Notes: generated by a model from the sequence alone, not told the origin. A DNA stretch of 64,000 nt from Cinnamomum chago (GCA_038049695.1 CP142460.1:35808001-35872000), one strand, 5' to 3'; positions 47,538-59,950 are shown, counted from the stretch's first letter. Numbers and translations are program-made.

Positions 47538-48438
47538 CTGCCAGATTCAGGAAGATGAGTTTTTTTCCATTTTGTGTATTTTCTTGAGGGTTGAAAACTA
47601 GACTATGTTAAGGGTTTTAACTTGACATTGTGTAAATGGAACTTCGAAATGAAACCCAACTTCGGGGACACCAATTCTTGTATTTTTTGACGTTTGGGGT
47701 TTCAATTACACAAAGGTCCATTAGTAGCCTTAGCACATGCTTGTCAGATTTTGTATTTGAACTTCCGTCTTGATACGATGAGTATAAACGTGTACTTGTT
47801 TTGAGTTTCAAGTATAATCTTGTTTTGAAGTTTTGTTTCAAGAAAAAGGGGATCACTTCCTAAGCGTGTTATGCATAATTATTATGCCTCTTGCTAGTCG
47901 TGTTCGTCGTGTTTTGATAAGTGATTTCCCCCTTTTTATCTCGACATGCTTTGATCGTGCTTCACGTGTTTTGTGCATTCATGAATTAAGTAAACACCAC
48001 TGAGCTTAGACTGCCCTTTCGGTTTGATCCACTGTCTGGGGGTCTTTAAACATGTGGACTGTCTGCAGACTAGTCGTGTATTTATTACACATCGTGCGTG
48101 TCCGGTTCCGCGGCCGGAATTCCCGTCTTTGTGGGAAATCGTGTCGTGCTTATATTATGTTAATCTTGCTTGTCGTGCGTGCTTGCTCTTTTCATTATAT
48201 AAATGATAGAGAAAGGATGGGCTCTTTGTGGATTGTAACTATTCATGATATATTATGTACTCATGCTAGTTTGTTTTGGTATCTCAGCTTTGTTCGTATT
48301 CTTGAAAATGTATCTCAGCTTTGATAGCACTTCATACCAAAGATTTGCTTACATGTTTCCTCTAAATGTTATTGTTCATGTTCATGCCTACATTGATTAC
48401 CTGCCAAACCGTCGTGTTTGACCCTTGTTTATTGGTGC

Positions 48439-48534
48439 CCAGGTGCAGGAGACGTTGCCTTTGAGGAGGAGCGTCAGGAGGAGGCTTGTGAGCCAACTCC
48501 CGTGAGAGAGTGGCAGCCCGACGATGTCATTTAG
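48439..48534 (+). other. Conserved 32-codon open block
   Basis: PGAGDVAFEEERQEEACEP, then TPVREWQPDDVI and TAG. It keeps the exact length and key residues (EEE at 9-11, EP at 18-19, EW at 24-25, DDV) of the blocks in the other LTR families despite many substitutions. Confidence 0.55.
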
Positions 48535-48934
48535 ACGTCGGTCTGGTTCTCGAGTTTCATCACCTTTAGTCTTGGGGTTTCTTTTGGTTATTTTGAGATT
48601 GTATTGACCTTTATTGGTCTCTTATGGGTTGTACTAAACTTAACTTACTTTCGTGTTAAACTTATAACTTGAACTATGTTTGGGAATGCCATGATAACTC
48701 TTTTCTTTGATGCTATGTCTTGTTATTAAATGTTATAGCACTTAAATATTTGTTTGTGCTTATCGTGATGTGTTTTGCTACACGCTTCCGCAATCGTGTA
48801 CGTGTGAGTCAGATTCCGCGTGTCTTTGGGAATCCTCACCGCGGGAACCTGTGGGAAAACAAAATCTTCAATAGTAATCATCACCAACCAACGTCGCGGG
48901 CCCGTGGATCCATTCCGGGGTCGCGACAAGCATC

Positions 48935-50203
48935 ATGCCTCCCCGTAAGAGAACAGTGAATGGCATTCCTTCTGGCAGTAACAGTGATCACACCGGGCCA
49001 ATAGAAGAAGACATGGTTGAGAACAACCCACCAAACCAGTTTCAGGAAATGATGCAAGCGATGCTTGACCAGCAGCGTCAAGCCAATGAGAACCAAGCTA
49101 GATTGCAAGAACAGATGCTCAAGAGGGAAGAGGATCACGCTAGAGAGATGGCAGAAATGGAAAGGCAATTGCTTCAGGTCCTACAGAGAAGACCCAATCC
49201 AGTTCATCCTCAACCAGCTATAGTCATAAACCAGAGGCAACATGATCCTAATGCCTTGTTTGAGCGATTCAGGAAGAGAGCTCCGAAGGAATTTCTGGGA
49301 ATAGAAGACCCATTGGCTGCAGATGACTGGTTGGAACACACGGAGAACATCTTTGAGATTTTCCCGTGTATAGTGGGAGATAGGGTGAAGCTAGCATCAT
49401 CCCTCTTTGTTGGTTTAGCAGACAGATGGTGGAAAACGGTTAGAGAAGAATACAGAACCATGGCTGATGCAGAAGTGTGGGCGAACTTCAAGAGGCAATT
49501 CCATGACAAATATGTACCTGCTCATATCAAGAAGCAAAAGGCCATAGAATTTCAACAGCTTGTCCAAGGGAGTATGACAGTCTTAGAATATCTCACTAAG
49601 TTCGAGAGATTGTCTAGATACGCTCCGGAGTTGGTGGATACGGTGGAGAAGAAAATTGTCAAATTCTTTGAGGGGCTTAATCCCTTCATTGAGAGAGATG
49701 CCACCGGGGTAATACCACCTGTCACTTTTGATGAGGCAGTCAAGAGGGCCTATAAGTTTGAGAACTTTCACAACAAGATCCTCAGAGTGCAAGGCAAGGG
49801 ACAAGCTCAGCAGCAGAACCATCAGCAAAGGAACCATCAGAACAAGAGACAGAGGACAGAACCGAATGTACAGGGTCCATTGGTTTGTACCCATTGTGGG
49901 AAGAACCACGAGAGTGCACAGGGTCGTACACTCACCAGAGCATGTTTTAGATGTGGCTCCATGGCCCATCAGATGAGAGATTGCCCAAGGCAGAATAGGC
50001 AGAACCAGCAGCAGCAGCAAGGGGCACAACGTCCACCAGCACCACAGAATGCAATAGTTGTTCAGAATCAGGCAAGGCCACTACAGCAACAACCACCACA
50101 GCAACAACATAGACCACAACAACAACAAGCTCGTCAGCAGGGACAGAACCCAAATCAGCGTACACCTCAGCAGCATAGGAATACACCACCAGGCAAGCCA
50201 TAA
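48935..50203 (+). CDS. gag: Chromovirus gag (422 codons)
   Basis: It starts MPPRKRTVNG and has a coiled-coil-like N-terminal part (residues 25-90), a Retrotrans_gag domain (about 105-275: FLGIEDPLAADDWLEH, ADRWWKTVREEY, EFQQLVQGSMTVLEYL), a zinc knuckle C-x2-C-x4-H-x4-C (ACFRCGSMAHQMRDCP, near 335) and a Q-rich tail. The frame stops at 50201-50203, 22 bases before the pol frame opens in a different register. In this clade gag and pol are normally one frame, so a small indel near 50170-50220 has separated them. Of the genes in the window, this gag is the least damaged. Confidence 0.85.
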   Translation: MPPRKRTVNGIPSGSNSDHTGPIEEDMVENNPPNQFQEMMQAMLDQQRQANENQARLQEQMLKREEDHAREMAEMERQLLQVLQRRPNPVHPQPAIVINQRQHDPNALFERFRKRAPKEFLGIEDPLAADDWLEHTENIFEIFPCIVGDRVKLASSLFVGLADRWWKTVREEYRTMADAEVWANFKRQFHDKYVPAHIKKQKAIEFQQLVQGSMTVLEYLTKFERLSRYAPELVDTVEKKIVKFFEGLNPFIERDATGVIPPVTFDEAVKRAYKFENFHNKILRVQGKGQAQQQNHQQRNHQNKRQRTEPNVQGPLVCTHCGKNHESAQGRTLTRACFRCGSMAHQMRDCPRQNRQNQQQQQGAQRPPAPQNAIVVQNQARPLQQQPPQQQHRPQQQQARQQGQNPNQRTPQQHRNTPPGKP

Positions 50204-50225
50204 AGGCACAGAATAGGCCACAACA

Positions 50226-51819
50226 GTGAGGCAAATCTACGGAGTCAACAGAGTGGATGCAGAGGCAGCGGGAAACGTAGTGGAAGGTACACTTCTTGTT
50301 TGTGGGATAAAAGCTAAGATTTTATTTGACCCTGGTTCCACCCATTCATTCTTATCCCATGAATTTGCTAAGTTGATTGATATGCATGCTAAAGAACTTG
50401 AGTTTATTTTGACTGTGGCAACCCCAGTAGGCAAACAAATTATTTGTAGTACATACTATCCTAGTTGCACGGTCCAGATAGGAGAAGTGGTTTTAACCGC
50501 AGATCTCATTCTTTTAGAGATGTTCGATTTCGATGTCATCCTAGGGATGGATTGGCTGGCAGGATACCATGCCACAATGGACTGTTTCCATAAGACCCTG
50601 ACTTTCAAGTTAGATGAGACACCAGCAGGGGTGTTGTTTCAGGGAGAGAGGAGGAGTCCTCGTGCAGGGTTTGTCTCAGCATTGAAGGCTGATAGACTTT
50701 TGATAAGTGGTTGTGAAGCTTATTTGGCGTTTATCACGGAGGATAAACGGTCCCAAGGGGTGGAGGAGATCCCAATTGTTTGGGAATTCCCGGATGTTTT
50801 TCCGGAGGAGATTCCAGGTTTACCACCTATTAGAGAGATTGACTTCACTATTGAGTTATTACCAGGGACTGCTCCGATATCTATTGTACCATATAGAATG
50901 GCTCCAGCAGAGTTGGGAGAGTTGAAGACTCAGTTGCAAGAGTTGTTGGACAAAGGTTTTGTGAGACCGAGTGTTTCACCATGGGGAGCTCCAGTGTTGT
51001 TTGTCAAGAAGAAGGATGGTTCGTTGAGAATGTGTATAGACTATTTAAGATTGAATCAAATGACCATCAAGAACAACTACCCATTACCAAGAATAGATGA
51101 ATTGTTTGATCAGTTGCAAGGTGCATCATACTTTTCGAAGATTGATTTGAGATCCGGTTACCATCAGGTGAGAGTTAGAGAATCAGATGTGTTGAAAACA
51201 GCTTTCCGGACAAGGTATGGCCACTATGAGTTTCTAGTGATGCCATTTGGATTGACTAATGCACCGGCAGTGTTCATGGCATTGATGAATAAGATATTTG
51301 CAGAGTATCTGGATCAGTTTGTTGTAGTGTTCATAGATGACATTTTGGTGTACTACAAGACTAGAGAAGAGCATGAAGAGCACCTGAGGATAGCACTGCA
51401 ACTCTTGAGAGAGAATCAGCTGTATGCGAAGCTCAACAAGTGTGAATTTTGGTTGGAGCAAGTAGCATTTTTGGGACATATCATCTCCAAAGAAGGATTA
51501 TCAGTGGATCCGTCCAAGATTGAAGCAGTTATGAGTTGGGAAAGACCGAAGAATGCAACAGAGATCAGAAGTTTTTTGGGATTGGCAGGTTATTACAGGA
51601 GGTTTGTGCAAGGTTTTTCGTCGATTGCGTCACCATTGACAAAGTTGACAAGGAAAAATGCACCATATGTGTGGTCGGAGCAGTGTGAAGAGAGTTTCCA
51701 AGAGCTAAAGAAGAGATTGACTACGGCACCAGTCCTTACTTTGCCATCCGGGAGCGGCGGTTTTACCATTTTTACCGACGCTTCGAATGTTGGACTTGGT
51801 TGTGTGTTGATGCAAGAAG
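50226..51819 (+). pseudogene. pol: Chromovirus pol, part 1: protease, RT, start of RNase H
   Basis: Protease with [11 protein letters not shown] and [10 protein letters not shown] with [35 protein letters not shown] and FIDD at 51330-51341; then the RT/RNase H connection ([12 protein letters not shown]) and the RNase H start ([13 protein letters not shown]). The frame opens at 50226 without an ATG. A solo LTR interrupts it at 51820, and excising the LTR plus one AGAAG continues the frame exactly at 54717. Confidence 0.9.
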
Positions 51820-53034
51820 TGTTAGACCTCTACCCAGACCATTTCGATTAGTGTGCGATTAGTATGTGTTTAGTCATAAGTGGGTTTAGTCGTTGTTGGG
51901 TTAGAAATGATTAGTTTTAGTCTTGGACATAGCTTTGGGAATTTTGAGAACGTTTAGTATTAGTCAGACACACTCAGGAAGGCCTAAGTGCACGTGTAAG
52001 CTTTGGGAAGATCGTATTGATTTCCGTGTGAGTGTGATTTTGATTTCATTTGAGTGATGTTTCGACGTGTTGCAACTTTCGTTTTAAGCCCATTCTTGTT
52101 TGAAGCCCAAAAACCCATATTTTGGCCCAAAGAGGGTAAAATAGTCTTTCTTGCACAAATCTGGACACAATTTTCGAGATCTCAAAACCATGTCAAAAAT
52201 ATACTTTTTGGAAACTAGATATTTCGACGATCGTTTTATCCTTCTTCGTCGAAGTCATCCGAGGCCCACAAGCTTGGGTTTTGGCCATTTCAAAGTTCAA
52301 GTCATTTGGGGCCCATTGCATTCACTTAAGCCCCATCTCCCCCTCTTTTCAATCAATTTACCAATTCCTGCAAATTTCTCGACCTAGGGCAAGGAAAGCT
52401 CTTCTTCTCTTCAATCTTCTTCATCTTGCATGCTTTGGCTAGAGAGCTCCAAATAGAATTCCAAGCTTATCATCTTCTTCATCTCCTTGCAAGCTCTCTA
52501 TTAGTATAAACTTCTTGGAACTTCTTGTGAGACAAGCCTTCATCTTCTTCATCTCTTCTTGCTTGACCTTCTCTAGGTAAGAGCGTCCACTCATAATTTT
52601 CATGGAGTTATTTTGGTCCCTTAAGATCTTTTTTTTCGATTGAAAACCCCTTTTTTATGAAAATGGGTTCTTTGCTTTCATTGTGTTAAGTTTGGTATGG
52701 TTTTCTCTTGGGTTTTCTTGTAGTGTTGGCTTAGCTTTTGAGTGAAGTGCTTGGAGAGGATTATTAGCATTTGGGCAAGGCAAGTAATCTCTATAGGACC
52801 ATTGTGCATGTGTATTTTAAACTACATTGTTGTCTTGGAATTTTTTGCATACAAATATGTTTACAAGCTTCATGATTATGTTTTCTTTGGATTGAATGTT
52901 TAAGATTGGAAAAATATGTGTGTTTTACCCTTGGAGAGCATGTAGGCTCAAGGGAATGCAGGTGGAATGAGAATAAGAAGAAGGGTAGAAGAAAGATGTG
53001 AAAAACCTGCACTGAACCGCGCGTCCGGTGCATT

Positions 53035-53325
53035 GGCGGTCAGCTTGCGGCTAGCCGCCAGTCTCCACTTCGGCTAACTGCAGGCTAACCGAACTCGGCG
53101 GTTACTTTTCCAGTAGCTGGCTTTTGCATCAGGGTTCGGCGGTCAGCCCTGCGGTCAGCTTGCGGTTAACCGCCAGCTTCCCTTGCGGCAAACCGTAAGC
53201 CAACCGCGGGCATTTCGGTTCCTTTTCCAGAGAGCTGTTTCAGACCTGGGTTTCCAGCGGTCACCCTGTCGGTCACCTTGCGGCTAGCCGCCGGTTCCCA
53301 TTTCAGCTAGCCGACAGCTGACCGA
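53035..53325. repeat. GCGGCTAGCCGC-type palindrome array
   Basis: Three long imperfect repeats built from GCGGTCAGC, TTGCGGCTAGCCGC and CGGCTAACCG, separated by TTTTCCAGTAGCTG-like spacers. The same class of array is at 4100-4497 in an LTR of another family. Confidence 0.85.
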
Positions 53326-54215
53326 AATTGACACATTTGCTTGTTTTGAAGAGTTTTGCAAGAATGAAAACTAGAACATGTTAAGTGACCTTTAGCCTGA
53401 TATTATGCACTCGAAACTCGAGATGTCCTTGAACTTCGGGGGCACCAATTCTGTTTTAATTCCAACATCTGGGCTTCGGCTGCATAACGATCAACCAAAG
53501 GTCCTTGCATGAACTTGATAGGCTTTGTATTCGTACTTTGGTTTTTGGATATGATGAATATCATCGTGCACTCGTTTTGAAGTCAAGTACAAGCTAGTTT
53601 TGAAGATGTGTTTCAAGAAAAAGGGGATCACTTCCTAAGCGTGTTATGCATAGTAATTATGCCCTTGCTAGTCATGTTCATCGTGTTTTGATAAGTGATT
53701 TCCCCCTTTTTATCTCGACAAGTTTTGCTAATATCTCGCGTGTTTTGTGCATTCATGAATTAAGTAAACACCACTGAGCTTAGACTGCCCTTTCAGTCTG
53801 ATCCACTGTCTGGGGGTCTTTAAACATGTGGACTGTCTGCAGACTGGTCCTGTATTTATTACACATCGTGCGTGTCCGGTTCCGCGGCCGAAATTCCCGT
53901 CTTTGTGGGAAATCGTGTCGTGCTTATATTATGTATATCGTGCTTGTCGTGCGTGCTTGCTCTTTTCATTATATAAATGATAGAGAAAGGATGGGCTCTT
54001 TGTGGTTGATAAACTATTCATGATATATTATGTATTCATGCTAGTTTTTTTTTGGTATCTCAGCTTTGTTCGTATTCTTGAAAATGTACCTCAGTTTTGG
54101 GTAGTATTTCATATCAAGGATTTGCTTATATGTGTTCTCTAAATGTTATTGTTCATGTTCATGCCTAAATTGATTACCTGCCAAACCGTCGTGTTTGACC
54201 CTCGTTTGCTGGTGC

Positions 54216-54311
54216 CCAGGTACAGGAGACGTTACTTTTGAGGAGGAGCGTCAGGAGGAGGCTTGTGAGCCAACCCCTGTGAGAGAGTGGCAGCCCGACG
54301 ATGTCATCTAG
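54216..54311 (+). other. Conserved 32-codon open block
   Basis: PGTGDVTFEEERQEEACEP, then EWQPDDVI and TAG. It differs from the 48439 copy at a few codons and not at all in length. Confidence 0.55.
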
Positions 54312-54711
54312 ACGTCGGGCGGGTTCTTGAGTCTCGTCACCTTTTGTCATGGGGTTTCTTTTGGTTATATTTTGGAGAACTGTATTGGCCTCTGTTGGCC
54401 TCTTATGGATTGTACTTAAAACTTAATTTACTTTTGATTAGTCTCATAACTTGAATTATAATGGGAATGCCTTGTTAGCTTCTTTCTTTGATACATATGT
54501 CTTGTTTAATTATTGTGATATCACCTAAATATTTTATTGGTGCTTATCGTGATGTGTTTTGCTACACGCTTTCGCATACTTGATCGTGTGAGTCAGATTC
54601 CGCGTGTCTTTGGGAATCCTCACCGCGGGAACCTGTGGGAAAGCAAAATCTTCAACAGCAGTAACATCAATTTACGTCGCGGGCCCGGGGATCCGTTCCG
54701 GGGTCGCGACA

Positions 54712-56593
54712 AGAAGGAAAAGTGATAGCATATGGATCCCGACAGTTGAAAGATCACGAGAAGAACTATGCCACCCATGATCTTGAGTTAGCAGCGGTTG
54801 TCTTCGCGTTGAAAATGTGGAGACATTACCTCTATGGAGAGAAGTTCGAAGTCCACTCCGATCACCGCATCTTACAATACTTGTTTTCGCAGAAAGAATT
54901 GAACATGAGGCAGAGAAGATGGATGGAATATTTCAAGGACTATGATTTTCCAATCAAGTACCACCCGGGGAAGGCCAATGTAGTTGCAGATGCCTTGAGT
55001 AGGAAATCAATAGGCTTGGCAAATCTTAGTGGCACTTGTATTTTTGAGCAATTTGAAGAGTTGAGTTTAGATCTTTAGCCACTGAGGAAGGGTGTTTTGT
55101 TGGCTAACATGACAGTGTCGGAACCTTCTTTCATTCAGAAGATCAAGGATAGTCAGTTGCAAGATCCAGAGTTGGCCAAGATTTCAGAGCAAGTAGCAGA
55201 GCGTCCTGATTTTCGTTTTGTAGATGGAGTTTTGTACTACCGTGACCGTCTGTGTGTACCTAACATTGAAGATTTGAGAAATGACATCATGGTTGAGGCT
55301 CATAGCACGAAGTATTCTATGCATCCAGGCAGCACGAAGATGTATCAGAATTTGAAGGGCAGATTTTGGTGGAACAACATGAAGAGAGAAATTGCAGCGT
55401 TTGTCTCCCGTTGCATGACTTGTCAGTTGATTAAAGCAGAGCATCAAAGGCCTCCAGGATTGTTACAGCCATTAGAGATCCCGGAATGGAAGTGGGAGCA
55501 CATTACTATGGACTTTATTTCGGGATTACCGAGAACTAGCAAGGGCAACGATGCTAAATGGGTCATTGTGGACCGTCTCACCAAGTCAGCGTATTTCCTT
55601 GCTATGAAGACAGGGAAGAAGATGCACATGCTACCTTTGGCAGAGTTGTTTGTCAACGAGATTGTCAGTCGTCACGGACAACCAGTTTCTATCACTTCCG
55701 ACAAAGACAGCAGATTTGTCTTGAGGTCCTGGAAGACATTGCATGAGTCTATGGGCACGAGACTACAGTTTAGCACAGCGTATCACCCTCAGACAGATGG
55801 CCAGTCGGAGAGAACGATTCAGACTCTTGAGGATATGCTCCGTGCTTGTGTGTTAGATTTCAAGACTCAATGGGATGAGACCCTACCGTTGTGTGAGTTT
55901 GCGTACAACAACAGTTACCATTCGAGCATTGGGATGGCTCCTTTTGAGGCCTTGTATGACAGAAGGTGTAGGACACCTGTTTGTTGGGAAGAAGTCGGCA
56001 CCCGCAGTTTCCATTGACCGACTATTGTCAGTGAGACCAGCGACAAGATCAAGCTGATTCAAGAGCGTCTGAAAGTGTCCCGAAGTAGGCAGAAGAGCTA
56101 TGCAGACTCCCACCGCAGAGATCTACAGTTCAAGGAAGGAGATAATGTTTTCCTGAAAGTGTCACCTACAAGGGGAACATTGAGATTTGGACAGAAGGGC
56201 AAGTTGTCACGGAGATACATTGGACCATATGACATTGTGAGCAAGATTGGTGACGTGGCCTATAGGTTGGCCTTATCACCTGAGCTATCTGGTGTACACA
56301 ACGTCTTCCATGTGTCTATGTTGAAGAAGTATGTTCCCGACCCTTCGCATGTACTCCAGCACGAGCCATTAGAGATCAGAGAAGATGCCACCTATGTGGA
56401 GAAGCCAGTTGAGATTATAGATACAAAGGAACAAGAGTTGAGGACTCGGACTATTCAGTGGGTAAAGGTATTATGGGAGAACCATGGACCGAAAGAGGCA
56501 ACATGGGAATTACGAGATCAAGTGCAGAAGAAGTACCCACATCTTCTATCAGAGGTGAGTCTTATATTTCATTTGGAGGACCAAATGCCCTAA
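54712..56593 (+). pseudogene. pol: Chromovirus pol, part 2: RNase H, integrase, chromodomain
   Basis: RNase H ([34 protein letters not shown]), integrase HHCC finger (HSTKYSMHPGSTKMYQNLK, then CMTCQLIK), catalytic core (MDFISGLP; TSDKDSRF; GQSERTIQTLED), then the GPYDIVSKIG domain and a C-terminal chromodomain (VKVLWENHGPKEATWELRDQVQKKYP, 56456-56540). Two in-frame stops, TAG 55076-55078 and TGA 56015-56017, interrupt an otherwise continuous frame. The stop codon at 56591-56593 overlaps the polypurine tract. The chromodomain marks this as a chromovirus. Confidence 0.9.
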
Positions 56594-56604
56594 GGGGTGG
56601 AGGA
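56592..56604 (+). other. Polypurine tract, chromovirus
   Basis: AAGGGGTGGAGGA lies immediately before the 3' LTR start TGTAAGACC. Confidence 0.88.
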
Positions 56605-58524
56605 TGTAAGACCCCGACCCGAGTGAACCCGATTAGTGCTAATTAAGTTACGTGTTAGTACTAAGCTTGATTAGTGATTGTGGCTTAGTTGGGTTTGGTA
56701 TAGCTTTTGTATTAGTTTTGGAGAGTTTTGTTTACTTTGTGTTAGTAGGACCCTTTGGAGGTTCCTTTTCATGACATTTCATTTTGTTTGAGAATTTATC
56801 GGAGATTTTGCATTCATGGTTTTAATCTCGCTTTATTGGTATTGTTAAGCTCTACAACTTTCATGTTGATCCCGTTCCCGTTTGAGATCCCGAAACCCGA
56901 ATTTTGACCTTGAGGGCAAAGCAGTCATTGTGCACTAAATCTGTACCCAAAACCTGATATTCCCGAAACCCGCGAAACCTATACTTTTTGGAAACTAGAC
57001 ATTTCGACGAACATTTCTTCCTTCTTCGTCGAATTCATCCGAGGTCCCGAAAGATATGATTTCAGCCAAACTAACTTCTTTAGTTGTGGGACCCAACCCC
57101 ATTTGTTAACAAAGGGAACCCTTCTTCCTCATTTTTCCCTTCCATTTTCATTTTCCAGCACAAGAGAGAAAAACTAGGGTTTTGTGAGCAACTCCTTCTT
57201 CTTCTTGCTTTCCATCACTCAATCCACTCCCAAACTTGCACCAAGAGGAGATTAGAGGCCATCATCTTCTTCACCTCCTTGAGAGCTTTCTTTCAATAGC
57301 TTTTGTGGAGCAAACCATCCATTTCAAGATTTCCTTTGAGCTTACCATTGCCATTAGAGGACCTTGCAAGTAAGTATTCCCCTTCATCTTCTAGATTTGT
57401 TATCTCCTAGTCCTTGAGAAGCTCCACCTTTATTATTGGAAGGTTTCCTTGCTATTTCATTGTTTTGACTCTTTTAGGGTTTGTGTGTTTTGGGATTTTT
57501 GTCATAGCTTGGATTCCTTGCTTGGGAGACTTGTTAGAGCTTGATTGCATTGTTAGAAGACCTAAGGCAAGTGGATGAATGATTTTTCCAAAGCTTTCAT
57601 TGATTTTGGATATTTCCATTAATGCACATTTAATGTTTTGTTTTGAAATGAATGCTCATGATAGAGTATTAATGGCACATTTATGATCATAGAGAAGTGG
57701 TAGTTCATAGCATTGAATGTCTTCTTGTTTTGTTTAAATGTATATGTTGTGAAATGGTTTCCTTCTCCCTTCTTCCTTGTATTGAATGTATTGTTGATGG
57801 AGGAGAATGGGATGGATATTGTGAGAGATTTGAAGTAGTTGGAATGGGGTTTTAGACTTCTCATTTGATGTGTAAGAAGGGCAAAAAGGAGGTTGTAAAA
57901 AGGAGAAATAGAGAGGAGCCGAACTGGTCCAGAATCTGTTTCTGGACAGTTCGCTCGAGCGACCATGACACTTCGCTCGAGCGACCTGTCCAGAAAGGGT
58001 TCGGAGCGTTCCAGTAGCTTGGTCGCTCGAACGCACCCTTTTTCGCTCGAGCGGTCATCCCAGAACTCATTCCAGTGAGTTGTTCGCTCGAATGCATTTA
58101 AATAATCGCTCGACCCAATGAGTTCGCTCAAGCAACCCAAACTCGCTCGAGCGAACCCACCCAGAGAACCATCCCAGCGAGCGACTCGCTCGAGCGATTC
58201 GGGTCGTCTGGCCTAGGTTATGTTTGGGGCAATATTCGACTGTTTCAACGCATTAGGACTATTCTTTGGGAACCCCTCTATATCAAGGAGATTTATTAGG
58301 CATTGTGTGAGACCATTTGAGGAAGAAACCATATTACAAAGATTTCATTCGTAGTTTTGAAAAGTTCGAAGTGTATAAGGAGCCCGGAATGTCCCCAAAC
58401 TCAAAGAGTACCAAATTGTTATGTGATCGACATACGGGGTCCCTATCCAATTCAAATAGATATTTTCCCGAAATGTCAATTGTTTACTGTACTTTAAGGA
58501 TCCCGAGATTTGTGCTACTTGTCT
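56605..58524 (+). repeat. Chromovirus 3' LTR, first 1.9 kb
   Basis: It is over 99 percent identical to 42884-44805 by eye, with the same CTCGAG array (57950-58198). It stops matching at TGCTACTTGTCT (58524), where sequence of a different LTR type begins. Confidence 0.9.
57950..58198. repeat. CTCGAG palindrome array
   Basis: Same unit order as at 44229-44477, with only point differences. Confidence 0.9.
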
Positions 58525-59950
58525 CCTGTTCGTTCGAGCACTGAGCTTTGTCGATCAAAGGAGACTCACTAGGCATTGTATGAGGCCATTCGAGAAAGAA
58601 ACCATATCACTAGGATGTCATTCGAAGTTTTGAAAATCCAAAGTGTATAAGGAGCCCGGGATGTCTTCAAACTCAAGGAGTACCAAGTCATTTCAATAAT
58701 CGACATACGGGACCCCTATCCACTTAAATAGATCTCGAAATCAACAGTTTTCCCGAAATGGTATAGTTTATTATATTTCTTCATTTCCAAGATTTACTTT
58801 ACATGAATTGTTTCCCGAAAGCTTGATAGTTACACTAGTAACATTGACTTGTCCCGAAGAGTATTGCCCGACATGAAATGAAAGTTTTACATTTGAATAT
58901 TCTTGCCCATTCATTGATTTACTTGTACTTGATTTACTTGCATATGTACCGATGTGTTATTTAACCTATGTGTCGGCATCACTAAGCTTGGATACCTTAT
59001 CGGTTTGATCCACCGACTTGGAGATCCCTCTCCCGTCCCGCCAGCTGCAGTTTGGATCCCGATACCCGGTCATTACCGTGGTCCTGTCCCGATACCCGGT
59101 TCGCTACCGTGGTCCCGTCCCGTATATTTATATTGTATATATGCTTTTGCGTTGATTCTCCTCACCTTGTGTGACTGAGATCAACATCCCGTGATACTGT
59201 TGTCACTTTAGTGACAGAGGACTTAGCTTTATGTGATTGCCATCTTGTGAGTTCCCGATCCCTTGGTTACCTCATATGTTTTATCTTGTTTACATGTTTT
59301 CTAGCAAATGATTTATCTATTTTATAAGAGTTCTTGCTTGAACAGATTTCCTTGCTTTTCGAGATATTTCATCTATTATATGTTGTTGTATCTTTTCACT
59401 CTCTAGCCAGACCGTCGTGTCTGATACATTTGCTTTGGTACTCAGGTCCCGTTGCCGGTTTCCTTGAGGAGGAGCCGGAGGAGGCGGTAGGTGAGCCGCA
59501 ACCTCTAGTTGAGTGGCGTGCTAACGATGTCATGTAGACATCGGGTTGCTACAAGAGGCGTAACATTTTGGAGAGAACTTATTAACCATTCTTTTGGGTT
59601 ATTATTTTGTAATATTGGCCATTGTTGGCCTCTAATTTTGGGGAATGTAACTAAATGATATTTTGTCTAACTTTAACAACTTTTGGGAAACATGCTTTAG
59701 ATCATTGCCCATTCTGATACAGTTTTGATATTTGATATTAATGCTTGCATGACTAGAGATAGTTGTCTATTTGATTTGCTACACGCTTCCGCACTCAAAA
59801 GAAATATTCATGCAAGGTTGTGATATCCTCACCGCGGACACCTGTGGGAAATTAAATAAATGTATGTTTGTATGTTTTAAATAAACTGTTGATGTTCACT
59901 TAGTCCCGATCCCGGATCAGTCACGTGGGGCCCGGTTCGGGGTCGCGATA
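58525..59950 (+). mobile_element. 3' half of a different gypsy LTR, fused to the chromovirus LTR
   Basis: It begins within GTTCGTTCGAGCACTGAGC, comparable to the minus-strand LTR at about 4030-4060, and continues with GGAGCCCGGGATGTC. It then shows CGGCATCACTAAGCTTGG, the near-palindrome (59408-59424), the 32-codon block (59442-59537) and ends GGGGTCGCGATA. Its 5' half is absent. The junctions on both sides join different LTR offsets. Confidence 0.8.

Larger units (their letters stand above)
46125..48928 (+). mobile_element. Solo LTR inserted between leader and gag (2804 bp)
   Basis: TGTTAAACCCCGACCCAG...GGGGTCGCGACA, flanked by AGCAT at 46120-46124 and 48929-48933. It carries a donor-like TTAG|GTAAGA (46870), a CTCGAG array (47329-47537), the near-palindrome (48405-48421) and the 32-codon block (48439-48534). 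It belongs to the same family as 51820-54711 and the fragment at 37455-39029. Confidence 0.93.
51820..54711 (+). mobile_element. Solo LTR inserted in RNase H (2892 bp)
   Basis: TGTTAGACC...GGGGTCGCGACA, flanked by AGAAG at 51815-51819 and 54712-54716. Same family as 46125-48928, with clearly alignable flanks, but the array here is of the GCTAGCCG type instead of CTCGAG. The donor-like CTAG|GTAAGA is at 52577, the near-palindrome at 54182-54198 and the 32-codon block at 54216-54311. Confidence 0.93.
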
